Origin: Rhodobacteraceae bacterium REDSEA-S34_B6
GTDB taxonomy: Bacteria; Pseudomonadota; Alphaproteobacteria; Rhodobacterales; Rhodobacteraceae
Assembly (NCBI GenBank): GCA_001627925.1
Contig: LUQC01000108.1
Span: 48,018 to 112,017, forward strand
DNA: 64,000 nt
Reading direction: 5' to 3'
The notes under the pieces were generated by a model. That model made no database searches and had not been told where the DNA came from. It saw only the letters and a list, made by a program, of their open reading frames with translations. Positions 17,628 through 27,744 of the stretch are shown in pieces. The position numbers and the translations under genes were made by a program. The first letter of the stretch is position 1. Each line of letters starts with the position of its first letter.

Positions 17628-18529
17628 TGTCCTTTATGTTGAATTTTTGGAAATCACTCTTGGCTAGTCCTGATCACATACAAGTCGTTCCAAATACGGG
17701 TTTTACGGTTTGGCTAACAACTTTTACGGCTGGGGCAATGAGCTTTGTAGCCGTTATAGGATTAGCCTTCTCGCTAATATGCGCCGAACTATCCAATAGG
17801 TGGGGGGACTCACTAAAAAGTGCCTCTTCTATACGATTGTCTGCGCCAACCGATCTATTAGAAAAACAAACTAGTATAGCGCTAGCTATCCTGGATCAAA
17901 CAAAGGGTGTTAGGTCGGCACGTCTTGTTGGACTTCAAGATAAGAAAAAATTACTAGAACCGTGGCTTGGTTTTGATTTTCCGTTGGAAGCAATTGAAAT
18001 GCCGGCGTTAATTGAAATACAAGAAACTGACGTAGGTGTTGATTATGAGGGTCTTAGATTACGTCTTAGCGCAGAACTTCCGTCGGCGACTCTAGATAAC
18101 CATTCGCAATGGAGGCAGCCTGTTGAAGTTGTTGCGACGTTAATTAGTCAACTTGGAATGTTCACAGTTGCATTACTCGTTTTATCGTCATTAGCAATGG
18201 TTAGCATGGCGGCAAACGCGGCATTATCTGCAAATATAAAGGTGCTCAGGGTCCTTCGGCTTGTTGGTGCTTTTGATGCATTTATCGTAACAGCTTTTGT
18301 TCGAAAATTTACCTTTCGAGTTTTTGTTGGATCAATTTTAGGAACATTTTGTGCCGGCATTGTATTGGTCCTAATGCCGGACTTTAGTGAAAATTTAGGA
18401 ATATTAAATGAAGTTAATCTTGATTTAATTGATAAGATATGGCTTGGGACGGTTCCGCTTATATTTGTAATTATATCTATTTTCGCAACAAGAATGGCAG
18501 TAAAAACTTCTCTTAAAAGGCTTGTGTAA
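17627..18529 (+). CDS. ftsX: Cell-division permease FtsX
   Basis: A 300-residue membrane protein with four hydrophobic segments: one near residue 25-50, then a periplasmic domain of about 130 residues, then three (near 170-200, 225-250 and 270-290). This is the FtsX plan, and position after ftsE confirms it. It transmits ATP-driven changes of FtsE across the membrane to murein hydrolase activators. TAATG joins it to plsC. Confidence 0.9.
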   Translation: MSFMLNFWKSLLASPDHIQVVPNTGFTVWLTTFTAGAMSFVAVIGLAFSLICAELSNRWGDSLKSASSIRLSAPTDLLEKQTSIALAILDQTKGVRSARLVGLQDKKKLLEPWLGFDFPLEAIEMPALIEIQETDVGVDYEGLRLRLSAELPSATLDNHSQWRQPVEVVATLISQLGMFTVALLVLSSLAMVSMAANAALSANIKVLRVLRLVGAFDAFIVTAFVRKFTFRVFVGSILGTFCAGIVLVLMPDFSENLGILNEVNLDLIDKIWLGTVPLIFVIISIFATRMAVKTSLKRLV

Positions 18530-19266
18530 TGCTGTTCATAGTTCAATGGATTCGTTCTCTAATATTTGCCCTGCAGATGTATCTTGCTATGACAGTCATT
18601 GCTTTTTTTGGTGCCCCAATTTCGTTTCTTAGGACTGACTATGCTTATTTAGTGGTACGTTTTTTTTGTAATTATGTAACTTGGTCGGCTTCTTGGATAA
18701 TCGGGTTGAAGACTGAGATTAGAGGAGAACCGCCATCGGGTGAAATGCTGATTGCTGCAAAACATCAGAGTTTTTTAGACGTTATAATGATAGTATCAAA
18801 AACGCCCAAACCAAAATTTATTATGAAGTCATCGTTAACATTCATGCCTATAATCGGCTTTTATGCACGACGAATTGGCTGTATTCCGGTTAAGCGTGGT
18901 AAGCGTAGCGAAGCAATAAAAACGATGCTATCAGCAGTCCAAGATGGCAATGCTACGCCCGGTCAATTAATTATTTACCCGCAAGGGACGCGTGTGGTGC
19001 CTGGAGATAAAGTTCCTTACAAAGTAGGAGCAGCTGCTCTTTATGAAGAACTAGGACAGCCATGCATGCCAGTTGCCTGTAATGTCGGCCTATTTTGGGG
19101 GCGGCTGGGTATTTTTAAAAAACCCGGTACAGCGACAATAGAATTTTTACCACTAATAATGCCAGGGTTAGATCGAGAAACCTTCTTATCGAAACTTGAA
19201 GAAACCATTGAGAAAGCTTCAAATGATTTAATGGCTGAAGTGCTAGATTCCAACGCCCAGCTGTAA
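18529..19266 (+). CDS. plsC: 1-acyl-glycerol-3-phosphate acyltransferase
   Basis: A 245-residue membrane-bound acyltransferase that makes phosphatidic acid. An N-terminal membrane segment precedes the catalytic HQSFLD motif (the H-X4-D box, here in AAKHQSFLDVIM), and YPQGTRV is the motif III phosphate-binding site. Coupled to ftsX by TAATG, giving an ftsE-ftsX-plsC operon. Confidence 0.9.
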   Translation: MLFIVQWIRSLIFALQMYLAMTVIAFFGAPISFLRTDYAYLVVRFFCNYVTWSASWIIGLKTEIRGEPPSGEMLIAAKHQSFLDVIMIVSKTPKPKFIMKSSLTFMPIIGFYARRIGCIPVKRGKRSEAIKTMLSAVQDGNATPGQLIIYPQGTRVVPGDKVPYKVGAAALYEELGQPCMPVACNVGLFWGRLGIFKKPGTATIEFLPLIMPGLDRETFLSKLEETIEKASNDLMAEVLDSNAQL

Positions 19267-19272
19267 ATTCAA

Positions 19273-19941
19273 TTAAAAACATGAGGAATAAGGAACTGTC
19301 CTTATTTTATTTCCCGTAAGCATTACTGTTGCGTCATTTTCAAAAAGTACTTTTATTTCGTCAGATCGTACACTTAGCCCTCCTGTATAAGTTCCATAGG
19401 CAGGCATTATCACTCGTTTTTGGTCTGCTATGAAGCAGGCCCGAGTTATTTGAGCATTCGATAAATTTATAGAGATTTTTGGATGATAGTGGCCTGAAAT
19501 CTCACCAATTTCATCTTTTAATGCTATATGACGAAAAGTAATAGGTGATTTTGAGAAAGAACTTATACTTTCTCCAAATTGAAGGGACGGATAAGGATCA
19601 TGATTACCAGATATCCATATCCAATCTCTATCCTTCTGCAAGATCTTTAGTAAATGCGTTTCGGCGTTATTGAAGCTTTGCTCGGCTATCCGATCATCAA
19701 AACTATCACCAAGACAAATTACACAACTTGGATTCGTCGCACAAATGTCTGCCTGTAATCTTTTAAGAGTATCAATGTTTTCATAAGGGGGTAATGCTCC
19801 AGCACCGGTGCGGTTGAGTCGGTGTGTTTTACCAAAATGTAAATCAGATACGCAGAGTATTTTCTTGTCACTCCAATAAAGACCACCAGAGCTAAGTGCG
19901 GATAGCTTTTCACCTGACAGATAAAAATCGTACGAGTTCAT
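19273..19941 (-). CDS. pdeM: Ligase-associated metallophosphoesterase PdeM
   Basis: A 222-residue calcineurin-like phosphoesterase. Metal-binding motifs in order: CVSDLHFGKTHRLNR, CLGDSFDD, WISGNHDPY, GHYHPK. It is the endonuclease/phosphodiesterase that accompanies the ligase-associated Lhr helicase in bacterial DNA repair clusters, and here it lies 31 bases after that helicase. The usual ligase and exonuclease partners are not next to it. Convergent with plsC. Confidence 0.85.
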   Translation of the reverse strand: MNSYDFYLSGEKLSALSSGGLYWSDKKILCVSDLHFGKTHRLNRTGAGALPPYENIDTLKRLQADICATNPSCVICLGDSFDDRIAEQSFNNAETHLLKILQKDRDWIWISGNHDPYPSLQFGESISSFSKSPITFRHIALKDEIGEISGHYHPKISINLSNAQITRACFIADQKRVIMPAYGTYTGGLSVRSDEIKVLFENDATVMLTGNKIRTVPYSSCF

Positions 19942-19972
19942 TTCTAATAAAACGTGATCTAACTTAATGCTT

Positions 19973-22384
19973 CTAATATTCTAATCCAGCATCAGAAATA
20001 AGCGAATTAATTTCAGAGTCTAGCATCAGCTCAATTGCGCTGCCATGGATTGGTATTCTACCAGCTTCTAAAAGGAGTGGTGCTGAAAATGGAGATGGTC
20101 TCTTCAAATCAACGTGAATTATATGGTTTTTGGTTTTTTCAAGCATATTTTCGATCCTTCCAAAATCAACCAATCCTTGCATTGCCTCTATCTTAGTTGC
20201 TTTGAGGAGCAGATGGTTTGGATCATATTTTAATAGAGTATCATACAAAATATCCGATGAAAAAGTGGCTTGGCGGCCTGACTTTTTGATGCCGGGTAAA
20301 TTACGCTCTATTAACCCAGCTACTGTTGCAACGGCGCGAAATGTTCTCTTCATAACCGCATTATTAGAAAGCCAAAGGTCTAAACCTCTTAAAATATTTT
20401 CTCCTTGGAGCAGTTTCTTTGGTTCAACTACCTTCGTTAAACCCCACACCAAAGTGGTGTAGTCATTTGCTACAAAACCTACTGGGTTTAACCCTAGTTC
20501 TTCCATACGCTTTGTTAGTAACAAACCAAGGGTTTGCTGAGCATTTCTACCCGCAAATCCGTAGACGCAGGTATAGTTAAGTTTATTTCTTGGAAAAGTT
20601 TCAATTAGTACGCTATTGGATTGTGGTAACTCTGAAAACGAGGCTTGGTGTTCAAGCCATCGGCAGAGATACTCGGGTAGATTATCCCAGCGTTTCTCTT
20701 CCAAAGTTCTCAGAATTCTATCACATAATAACGTTGATGTGGAAAATTTAGTTCCGCTAAATACGGCAATCTTGGGTTTCTTTTCAGGCCTCGGCGAGAC
20801 CTCAACGACCATTTCTCGAAGTGATTCAAATTTTACAATCCTACCGCCAATCAAAAAGGTATCGCCTGGGGTAAGAGAAACAGCAAACGCTTCTTCTACT
20901 TCTCCGATAGTTGAGCCTTTTGATTTGCCGCGCTTAGACTTGTATCTAACTTTTAATGTATCGCTGTCCTGAATGGTTCCCGCATTCATTCTTAAACGGT
21001 TGGCTATGCGTGGATCTCTAAGTTTTACAGCGCCATTACTGGTCTGAATAAGCCTGTGCCACTGGTTATACTTTTTTAGTGCGTATCCTCCACTTATACA
21101 AAAATCTAGACATTGATCGAAATCTTCACGGTTAAAATTTTTATATTTCTCAATGGTCCTTATTTCATTAAATATATCTAGCGGCATGAATGGCCCTGCG
21201 CACGCGACTAATAATAAATGTTGGCAAATCACATCTAGTGGAATTTGAGTTTGTAACTCGCTATCCAGTTTGTTCTCATAAATGGCATCAAGGGCCATGA
21301 AACACTCGAGTACTTCTAAGCGATTGGCAGGGACAATAAGACCCTTACTAGCCCCACTGCGGCTATGATTTGCTCTACCGATGCGTTGTATCAATCGCTT
21401 TACTTGCCTTGGAGCGCCTATTTGTATTACCAAATCTACTGATCCCCAATCAATACCAAGATCAAGACTTCCCGTACAAACCACTGCCCGTAGCTCCCCT
21501 CGAACCATCGCAGTTTCAACATGATTTCTTTGCTCTTTGTCTAAACTCCCGTGGTGTATCGCAATTGGCAAATTTTTGCTATTTGCCAGCCACAGATTAT
21601 GAAAAAATATTTCTGCTTGAGCTCGGGTATTGTGAAAAATTAAGGTTGTTTTGTGTGTCTCAATTTCAGTTATAATTTCTGGGATTGAATATAATCCACC
21701 GGCTCCAGCCCATGGTGGAGGTTCTGAGGTTGCAAGAATTGAAATTTCTGGAACCAGTCCTGGGTCAGAAAGAATAATGTCGCAATCATTTGTTGGAGCA
21801 AGCCAACCTGCAATTAAAGAAGGATCATTAACAGTGGCCGATAATCCAATTATCTTAGCGTCAAGACAGTATTTACGTATGTTAGAGATTGCTAGAAATA
21901 ACTGATCTCCTCTTTTACTTTCAGTAATTGCGTGGATTTCATCTACTATAATTCGTTTCAAACTTGAAAATATAGATGGCGCTTCCGGATATGACATCAG
22001 AAGAGCCAAACTTTCTGGCGTAGTGAGAAGTATGTTGGGAGGGATTACCCTTTGTTTTTTTTTAATAGACTGTTTTGTGTCTCCTGTTCTATCTTCAACG
22101 CTGATCTTAAGCTCTAACTCCTTTATTGGTGTTTCTAAATTCCTTTTTATATCTGAAGCCAATGCTTTAAGTGGAGAAATATACAGAGTATGTAATTTTT
22201 GAGATGGGTTTAGATAAAGATCAGCTATTGTTGGTAGAAAACCTGCGAGCGTTTTTCCTGAACCCGTTGGAGCTATTAATAATTGAGATGAGCATTCAGA
22301 ACTTTTGAACATCCTTATTTGATGTTCATGTAACGTCCAATTTTTGGCTCGTATCCATTTTGAAATTTTGTCAGGTATATGCAC
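19973..22384 (-). CDS. lhr: Ligase-associated DEXH-box helicase (Lhr-type)
   Basis: An 803-residue superfamily 2 helicase. Motif I APTGSGKT at 38-45, motif II DEIH at 148-151, motif III GLSATV, and the second RecA domain with the QRIGRANHSRSG motif VI; a winged-helix and Lhr core region follow. Length matches the ligase-associated subfamily (about 800-830). It is likely a 3'-5' DNA repair helicase acting with PdeM. The gene pair faces the topA gene upstream in the same direction. Confidence 0.9.
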   Translation of the reverse strand: MHIPDKISKWIRAKNWTLHEHQIRMFKSSECSSQLLIAPTGSGKTLAGFLPTIADLYLNPSQKLHTLYISPLKALASDIKRNLETPIKELELKISVEDRTGDTKQSIKKKQRVIPPNILLTTPESLALLMSYPEAPSIFSSLKRIIVDEIHAITESKRGDQLFLAISNIRKYCLDAKIIGLSATVNDPSLIAGWLAPTNDCDIILSDPGLVPEISILATSEPPPWAGAGGLYSIPEIITEIETHKTTLIFHNTRAQAEIFFHNLWLANSKNLPIAIHHGSLDKEQRNHVETAMVRGELRAVVCTGSLDLGIDWGSVDLVIQIGAPRQVKRLIQRIGRANHSRSGASKGLIVPANRLEVLECFMALDAIYENKLDSELQTQIPLDVICQHLLLVACAGPFMPLDIFNEIRTIEKYKNFNREDFDQCLDFCISGGYALKKYNQWHRLIQTSNGAVKLRDPRIANRLRMNAGTIQDSDTLKVRYKSKRGKSKGSTIGEVEEAFAVSLTPGDTFLIGGRIVKFESLREMVVEVSPRPEKKPKIAVFSGTKFSTSTLLCDRILRTLEEKRWDNLPEYLCRWLEHQASFSELPQSNSVLIETFPRNKLNYTCVYGFAGRNAQQTLGLLLTKRMEELGLNPVGFVANDYTTLVWGLTKVVEPKKLLQGENILRGLDLWLSNNAVMKRTFRAVATVAGLIERNLPGIKKSGRQATFSSDILYDTLLKYDPNHLLLKATKIEAMQGLVDFGRIENMLEKTKNHIIHVDLKRPSPFSAPLLLEAGRIPIHGSAIELMLDSEINSLISDAGLEY

Positions 22385-22538
22385 TTTGGCCTAGCTATTT
22401 TAGACTAAACGATGTCATCTTCCACTTTTGTTGCGAACTAGAGTTCAAACCAGCTTTGTCAAAAGATGTTAATATAAGTAATCGTTTTACTGTGTGTTAT
22501 TGAGTAGCGGACATACTTTTGAGTAAGTGAGATATTAC

Positions 22539-25037
22539 TTACTTTTTTCGCTTTTTCTTTTTCGTAGGTCCTTTTTTACTTTTCTCGGAAATTAACCTCA
22601 CGGCAGTTTCAAGGTCCACGCTTGTTGGCTCTATGTCTTTTGGAAGTGTTGCATTTATTTTTCCCCACTTCACATATGGGCCATATTTTCCATCCATAAC
22701 ATTTACTGGACCACCTTCATCTGGATGTTCTCCCAATTCTTTAATAGGTTTTGAGACTGCTGATCTACGCCCACCGTTACTTGCTTTAAGTGCCAAAACT
22801 TCGACGGCTCGATTCATGCCGATTGTAAACACTTCATCGACCTCTTTGAGATTGGCATACAGCCGTCCATGCTTAACAAATGGTCCATACCGTCCAATAC
22901 CGGCTTCCACTATTTCAGCATCGTCGGGGTGCTTCCCGATTTCCCTTGGCAGCCCTAGTAATTGGAGGGCTTTATAAAGATCCATCTCTGATGCCTCCCA
23001 GCCTTTAGGTAAGCTAGCTCGCTGAGGTTTGGGATTTTCGCTGGTGACCTCGCCGCGTTGAATGTAGCGACCAAAGCGTCCAGATTTTAATTGAATAATA
23101 TCCCCTTGGTCTTCGCCCAAAGTACGATCTGCATTATCGCCATTATCCCCAGAAATTGGCCTAGTGAAATTACATTCTGGATAGTTGCCACAACCGACAA
23201 ACCCTCCTGTTTTTGAAGATTTGAGATGCAGCTTGCCGCTCTTGCATTTTGGACATAATCGGGGGTCTGATCCGTCGCTTCGTGGCGGATAGAGCTGCGG
23301 TGATAGAGCCTCATCCAAAACATCCAAAACTTGAGTAATACGAAGTTCTGAAGTTTCTGATATCGCCGAAGAAAAGTCCTGCCAAAAGTCTTTTAAAACA
23401 TTTGTGTATTCAAGTTTACCAGCACTGATTATGTCAAGTTTTTCTTCAAGACCTGCAGTAAAATCGTATTCTATATATTTTTTGAAAAAGTTTAATAAAA
23501 AGATTGTTACAATCCGGCCTTTATCCTCCGGCGAAAGACGGTTTTTTTCTTTACGTACATACTCTCGTTCTTGAATTGTTGTTACAATAGAGGCGTATGT
23601 GGATGGTCGACCTATGCCCAACTCTTCCATTTTTTTTACAAGAGTTGCTTCGGTGTATCGAGGTGGAGGCTGTGTGAAGTGTTGATCCTTGTTTACGCCT
23701 AGTTTTTCCAATTGCTCATTTTGAAAGAGTTTTGGCAAACTCTTACCGTCCTCTTTGCTATCATTATCGTCTCGACCTTCCTCGTATACTTTTAAGAACC
23801 CATCAAAAATTACCACTTGGCCGTTAGCTCTCAGAAGAATCTGCTGGTCCTCGCTGGTGATATCAATTGTAGTTCTTTCAAGTTTTGCGGCTTCCATTTG
23901 ACAGGAAATCGTTCTTTTCCAAATAAGATCGTATAATTTCTTTTGATCTACATCATTTATTTTTGCGTTTGAGGCGTCTTTAGAAATATCAGTGGGCCGT
24001 ATACACTCATGAGCCTCTTGAGCGTTTTTTGCTTTATTCTTATACATACGTGGGCTTTTGGGGACGTAATTATTTCCGTAACGCCTTTGAATTTCTTCTC
24101 GAGTTGCCATAACGGCTTCTGGTGCCATATCGATACCATCAGTTCGCATATAAGTAATGTGGCCTGCCTCATAGAGACGTTGCGCTACACTCATTGTTTG
24201 CCTAGCCCCCATGCCAAATTTACGACTTGCCTCCTGCTGAAGGGTCGACGTCATAAATGGTGCATAAGGATTTCTATTTGCTGCATTTGCTTCTACACCC
24301 TTGACGTGAAGGTTACGACTTTCAACTGCTGCAACAGCCAATTCGGCCTGCGTTTCATTATGTAAATCAAATTTTTCTAACTTATCACCGGCTAAGTTAA
24401 CGAGGCGCGCATCAAAAATCTGCCCTCTTGGGGATTTTAAAGATGCATGAACACTCCAGTATTCTTGAGCGTTAAATGCCTCAATATCCATCTCTCTTTC
24501 TACAATTAATCTTAAGCATACTGATTGGACGCGTCCCGCAGATCGCGCCCCAGGTAATTTCCGCCACAGCACTGGGCTCAAATTAAAACCTACTAAATAG
24601 TCCAAAGCTCTCCTCGCGAGATAGGCTTCTACAAGCGGCGAATCTATTTCTCTTGGAGCTTTCATAGCTTCTGAAACAGCTGATTTTGTGATTGCATTGA
24701 ACACGACGCGTTGAATTTGCGTGTTTCCATTGATTGCACGTCTTTTACGAAGTGCCTCCTCTAAATGCCAACTTATCGCCTCGCCTTCGCGATCTGGGTC
24801 AGTTGCCAGGATAAGAGTATTATCTTTCTTCAAGGCATCTGATATTGCTTTGATGTGTTTTTTACTATCAGTAGATACCTCCCATAACATCTCAAAGTTG
24901 TTTTTCGGGTCAACTGATCCATCTTTTGGAGGTAGGTCCCTTACATGACCATATGATGCAAATACGCTATAATCTGTCCCCAAATATTTATTGATCGTCT
25001 TTGCTTTAGCTGGAGACTCCACAACAACTACAGGCAT
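22539..25037 (-). CDS. topA: DNA topoisomerase I
   Basis: An 832-residue type IA topoisomerase that relaxes negative supercoils. TOPRIM domain at the N-terminus with VVVESPAKAKTI and the acidic triad ATDPDREGEAISW; active-site tyrosine in HITYMRTDGIDM near residue 296; LPGARSAGRVQSVCLR; one cysteine zinc finger (CPKC...CGNYPEC near 594-615); then alphaproteobacterial C-terminal repeats of the type IGRYGPFVKHG and a lysine-rich tail. All motifs of the family are present. Confidence 0.95.
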   Translation of the reverse strand: MPVVVVESPAKAKTINKYLGTDYSVFASYGHVRDLPPKDGSVDPKNNFEMLWEVSTDSKKHIKAISDALKKDNTLILATDPDREGEAISWHLEEALRKRRAINGNTQIQRVVFNAITKSAVSEAMKAPREIDSPLVEAYLARRALDYLVGFNLSPVLWRKLPGARSAGRVQSVCLRLIVEREMDIEAFNAQEYWSVHASLKSPRGQIFDARLVNLAGDKLEKFDLHNETQAELAVAAVESRNLHVKGVEANAANRNPYAPFMTSTLQQEASRKFGMGARQTMSVAQRLYEAGHITYMRTDGIDMAPEAVMATREEIQRRYGNNYVPKSPRMYKNKAKNAQEAHECIRPTDISKDASNAKINDVDQKKLYDLIWKRTISCQMEAAKLERTTIDITSEDQQILLRANGQVVIFDGFLKVYEEGRDDNDSKEDGKSLPKLFQNEQLEKLGVNKDQHFTQPPPRYTEATLVKKMEELGIGRPSTYASIVTTIQEREYVRKEKNRLSPEDKGRIVTIFLLNFFKKYIEYDFTAGLEEKLDIISAGKLEYTNVLKDFWQDFSSAISETSELRITQVLDVLDEALSPQLYPPRSDGSDPRLCPKCKSGKLHLKSSKTGGFVGCGNYPECNFTRPISGDNGDNADRTLGEDQGDIIQLKSGRFGRYIQRGEVTSENPKPQRASLPKGWEASEMDLYKALQLLGLPREIGKHPDDAEIVEAGIGRYGPFVKHGRLYANLKEVDEVFTIGMNRAVEVLALKASNGGRRSAVSKPIKELGEHPDEGGPVNVMDGKYGPYVKWGKINATLPKDIEPTSVDLETAVRLISEKSKKGPTKKKKRKK

Positions 25038-25078
25038 TATGTTTCCTTCCGACTCGACGAACAGTTTATTGCGGCGTT

Positions 25079-25107
25079 TAATGAATTGACTAACTGGGTG
25101 TTGTCAA
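25079..25107 (-). promoter_or_regulatory. Probable topA promoter
   Basis: On the minus strand a perfect -35 TTGACA (25107-25102) is followed after 17 bases by TCATTA (25084-25079). Transcription would start near 25072, about 35 bases before the topA ATG. Confidence 0.45.
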
Positions 25108-25233
25108 TCCGTTGTCTGAACTTTAATGAAAAATATTTGGTTTCCTATTGCAAAAACTACAAACCCATAAGCGATAGATCCTTAATTAAAAAAATAATCC
25201 TACAAGTTGATCGCATTTAACTTATTTTTTTAT

Positions 25234-26688
25234 TTAGGTTTGTGATCCACCGACAGTTAAGCCCCCTATCAACAGTGATGGTTGACCAACCCCTACAGGG
25301 ACCCATTGTCCCGCTTTTCCGCACGTACCCATACCTGGATCTAACGACATGTCATCGCCGATCGCGCGAATTTCCTTAAGAGCTGAAGCACCATCTCCTA
25401 TAAGAGTTGCACCCTTTACGGGAGGACCAACTTTACCATCTTTAACCTTGTATGCTTCAGTGCATGAGAAAACAAATTTACCATTAGTTATATCAACCTG
25501 TCCTCCGCCAAACCCAACGGCATATATCCCATTTTTTAATGAAGATAGCATATTGTTTACATTTTCTGTGCCATTGAGCATGTATGTGTTTGTCATTCGA
25601 GGCATTGGAGGATGCGCATAACTCTGTCTTCTCCCGTTTCCGGTAGATGATGTGCCCATTAGGCGAGCGTTTTGTCTGTCTTGCATATAACCCACTAGTA
25701 TCCCATCATCGATCAGGGTATTTTTTGCGCTTGGAGTTCCTTCATCATCAAAAGAGATAGAACCTCTTCGATCAGGGATTGTACCATCATCCAAAACTGT
25801 AACACCTTTTGCCGCAACTCGTTTCCCCATTAAGTTTGAAAAAGCACTGGTGTTTTTCCTGTTAAAGTCGCCTTCTAAACCATGACCAACTGCCTCATGT
25901 AGTAAAATTCCAGGCCACCCTGGTCCTAGTACTACATCCATAACCCCTGCTGGAGCTGGTTCTGCGTTTAAATTTAAAATTGCAACTCTCAAGGCTTCTT
26001 TAACAAAACCTTGCCAAATTTCTGGGGCAGTGATTAGGGAAAGCGCGTATCTACCTCCGCCACCGGCACTACCGGTTTCACGGCGTCCTAGTTCTTCAAC
26101 ACTGATAGAAATGTTTACTCGTGTTAAGGGTCTTGTATCTCGTTTGAGATCACAATCATGCCGCATGATTAATATATTTTGAACCGAAGCTGAAATTGAT
26201 GCTGAAACTTGAACAACTCTTCGATCTAAGTTTCGGGCATACTCATCAATTTCCTTAAGTAAATCCACTTTTGATGAAAATGGTGCTTCAATAATTGGGT
26301 CTATATCGTGGTAGAGTTTGGTTATTAAGTTTGAAGGAGGTTGATTAACCTGTGGAGTCCCATTTGAATTTAGTAGCTTAACAGTCTCTGCAGCCCTTTT
26401 TAATGCTTTTTCACTTATATCCGTTGAGTGAGCATAAGCAGTTGTCTCACCTTTAACAGCGCGGAGCCCAAAACCTTTTGAAGCGTCTAGATTAGCAGAC
26501 TTCAACCTTTGATCATCTAACACAAGCGACTCGGAACGCTTCTCTTCGAAAAATAATTCACCATCGTCAGCGGATTTAAGTGTGTCAGCCAAAAATTTCT
26601 GGGTTTTGGTCTCGTCCAAGGTCTCTTCGAAGGGCTGAAATATTTCGTTTCGCATTTTTTTATCCGATTTTTTTCCAAATTTGGCCAA
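25234..26688 (-). CDS. tldD: Metalloprotease TldD
   Basis: A 484-residue member of the TldD/PmbA (U62) family, which with PmbA degrades or matures peptides in the cytoplasm. The zinc motif HEAVGHG is near residue 265, and the family's GGGQVDITNGKFVFSC and C-terminal MGTCGKAGQ segments are present. Somewhat longer at the N-terminus than E. coli TldD. Divergent from coxB. Confidence 0.9.
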   Translation of the reverse strand: MAKFGKKSDKKMRNEIFQPFEETLDETKTQKFLADTLKSADDGELFFEEKRSESLVLDDQRLKSANLDASKGFGLRAVKGETTAYAHSTDISEKALKRAAETVKLLNSNGTPQVNQPPSNLITKLYHDIDPIIEAPFSSKVDLLKEIDEYARNLDRRVVQVSASISASVQNILIMRHDCDLKRDTRPLTRVNISISVEELGRRETGSAGGGGRYALSLITAPEIWQGFVKEALRVAILNLNAEPAPAGVMDVVLGPGWPGILLHEAVGHGLEGDFNRKNTSAFSNLMGKRVAAKGVTVLDDGTIPDRRGSISFDDEGTPSAKNTLIDDGILVGYMQDRQNARLMGTSSTGNGRRQSYAHPPMPRMTNTYMLNGTENVNNMLSSLKNGIYAVGFGGGQVDITNGKFVFSCTEAYKVKDGKVGPPVKGATLIGDGASALKEIRAIGDDMSLDPGMGTCGKAGQWVPVGVGQPSLLIGGLTVGGSQT

Positions 26689-26801
26689 AATGATAGAAAG
26701 CGTCTCTTTGACGCAAGTTTTCTTCTTTAACTATCCGTTAGAATATGGTTTTACACTGTAATAAGACAACAGCCAATTACACTACTTACTTAGGTTATAT
26801 T

Positions 26802-27680
26802 ATGGGACAGAATATTATCAAATATAGTGCAGCAGCCACTCTGCTTGGAGCTTCTACCAACGCGCAAGAAAACTTGGAGTTAATTGGGGTGCCAACGCCA
26901 TCAGGTACCGGCTTCCAGCCAGCTGTTACAGAGTTAGCACGAGACCTTCAATGGCTAGATGGTATGCTTTTAATCATTATCACTGCCATAAGTCTTTTTG
27001 TAGTTTTTCTGTTAGGCTATGTAATTTTCAGGTTTAATCGTAAAGCCAATCCTGAGCCTTCCTCATTCACGCACAATACACCAGTTGAAGTGGCTTGGAC
27101 GGTGGTGCCGATAGTCATTCTTGTTTTTATTGGCGCATTCTCTATTCCGGTGCTTTTTAAGCAACAGGTGATCCCAGATGGTGATATTAACATAAAGGTT
27201 ACAGGCTACCAGTGGTACTGGGGATACGAGTATACAGATCATGGTTTTGGATTTGATAGTATGCTGATTGGTGACGGCAAAGTTCTTACACCCGAGGTGG
27301 AAGAGGAGCTAATAGAAGCTGGCTATTCAAAAGATGAGTTTTTATTAGCCACCGATACTGCTGTCGTAGTTCCTGTAGACAAAGTGGTTGTAATGCAAGT
27401 AACCGGCGCTGACGTTATTCACAGTTGGACCATTCCAGCTTTTGGTGTCAAGCAAGATGCAGTTCCTGGCCGATTAGGGCAGTTATGGTTCAAGGCTGAA
27501 AAAGAGGGCGTTTATTTTGGTCAGTGTTCTGAGCTTTGCGGGAAGGATCACGCATACATGCCAATTACTGTGAAAGTAGTAAGCCAAGAAAATTATGAAG
27601 CTTGGTTATCCGGTGCAATTGAAGAATTTGCTGGTTTGGAAGAGATTGATAGTAAGATTGAGTTAGCATTGGCCAATTGA
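26802..27680 (+). CDS. coxB: Cytochrome c oxidase subunit II
   Basis: A 292-residue subunit of the aa3-type terminal oxidase. A short N-terminal segment with A-L-like cleavage ([13 protein letters not shown]), two membrane helices (about 45-70 and 88-112), then the periplasmic CuA cupredoxin domain with [21 protein letters not shown] and [13 protein letters not shown], which carry the CuA ligands. The ATG at 26802 is preferred to the in-frame codon at 26745. A weak promoter (TTGACG at 26708, TATCCG 18 bases later) lies between it and tldD. Subunit I is not in the window. Confidence 0.93.
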   Translation: MGQNIIKYSAAATLLGASTNAQENLELIGVPTPSGTGFQPAVTELARDLQWLDGMLLIIITAISLFVVFLLGYVIFRFNRKANPEPSSFTHNTPVEVAWTVVPIVILVFIGAFSIPVLFKQQVIPDGDINIKVTGYQWYWGYEYTDHGFGFDSMLIGDGKVLTPEVEEELIEAGYSKDEFLLATDTAVVVPVDKVVVMQVTGADVIHSWTIPAFGVKQDAVPGRLGQLWFKAEKEGVYFGQCSELCGKDHAYMPITVKVVSQENYEAWLSGAIEEFAGLEEIDSKIELALAN

Positions 27681-27744
27681 ATTTCCGCAGTTCAACCAAG
27701 CTTGAAGGTCGGATTTGTAACTTTATTGGGTTTTAAAAATTATC

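Noticed and set aside
22435..22446. GAACTAGAGTTC palindrome upstream of lhr, resembling a Gram-positive SOS box
   Set aside because: The alphaproteobacterial LexA site is a direct repeat GTTC-N7-GTTC; one GAAC-N4-GTTC is expected by chance in a window of this size.
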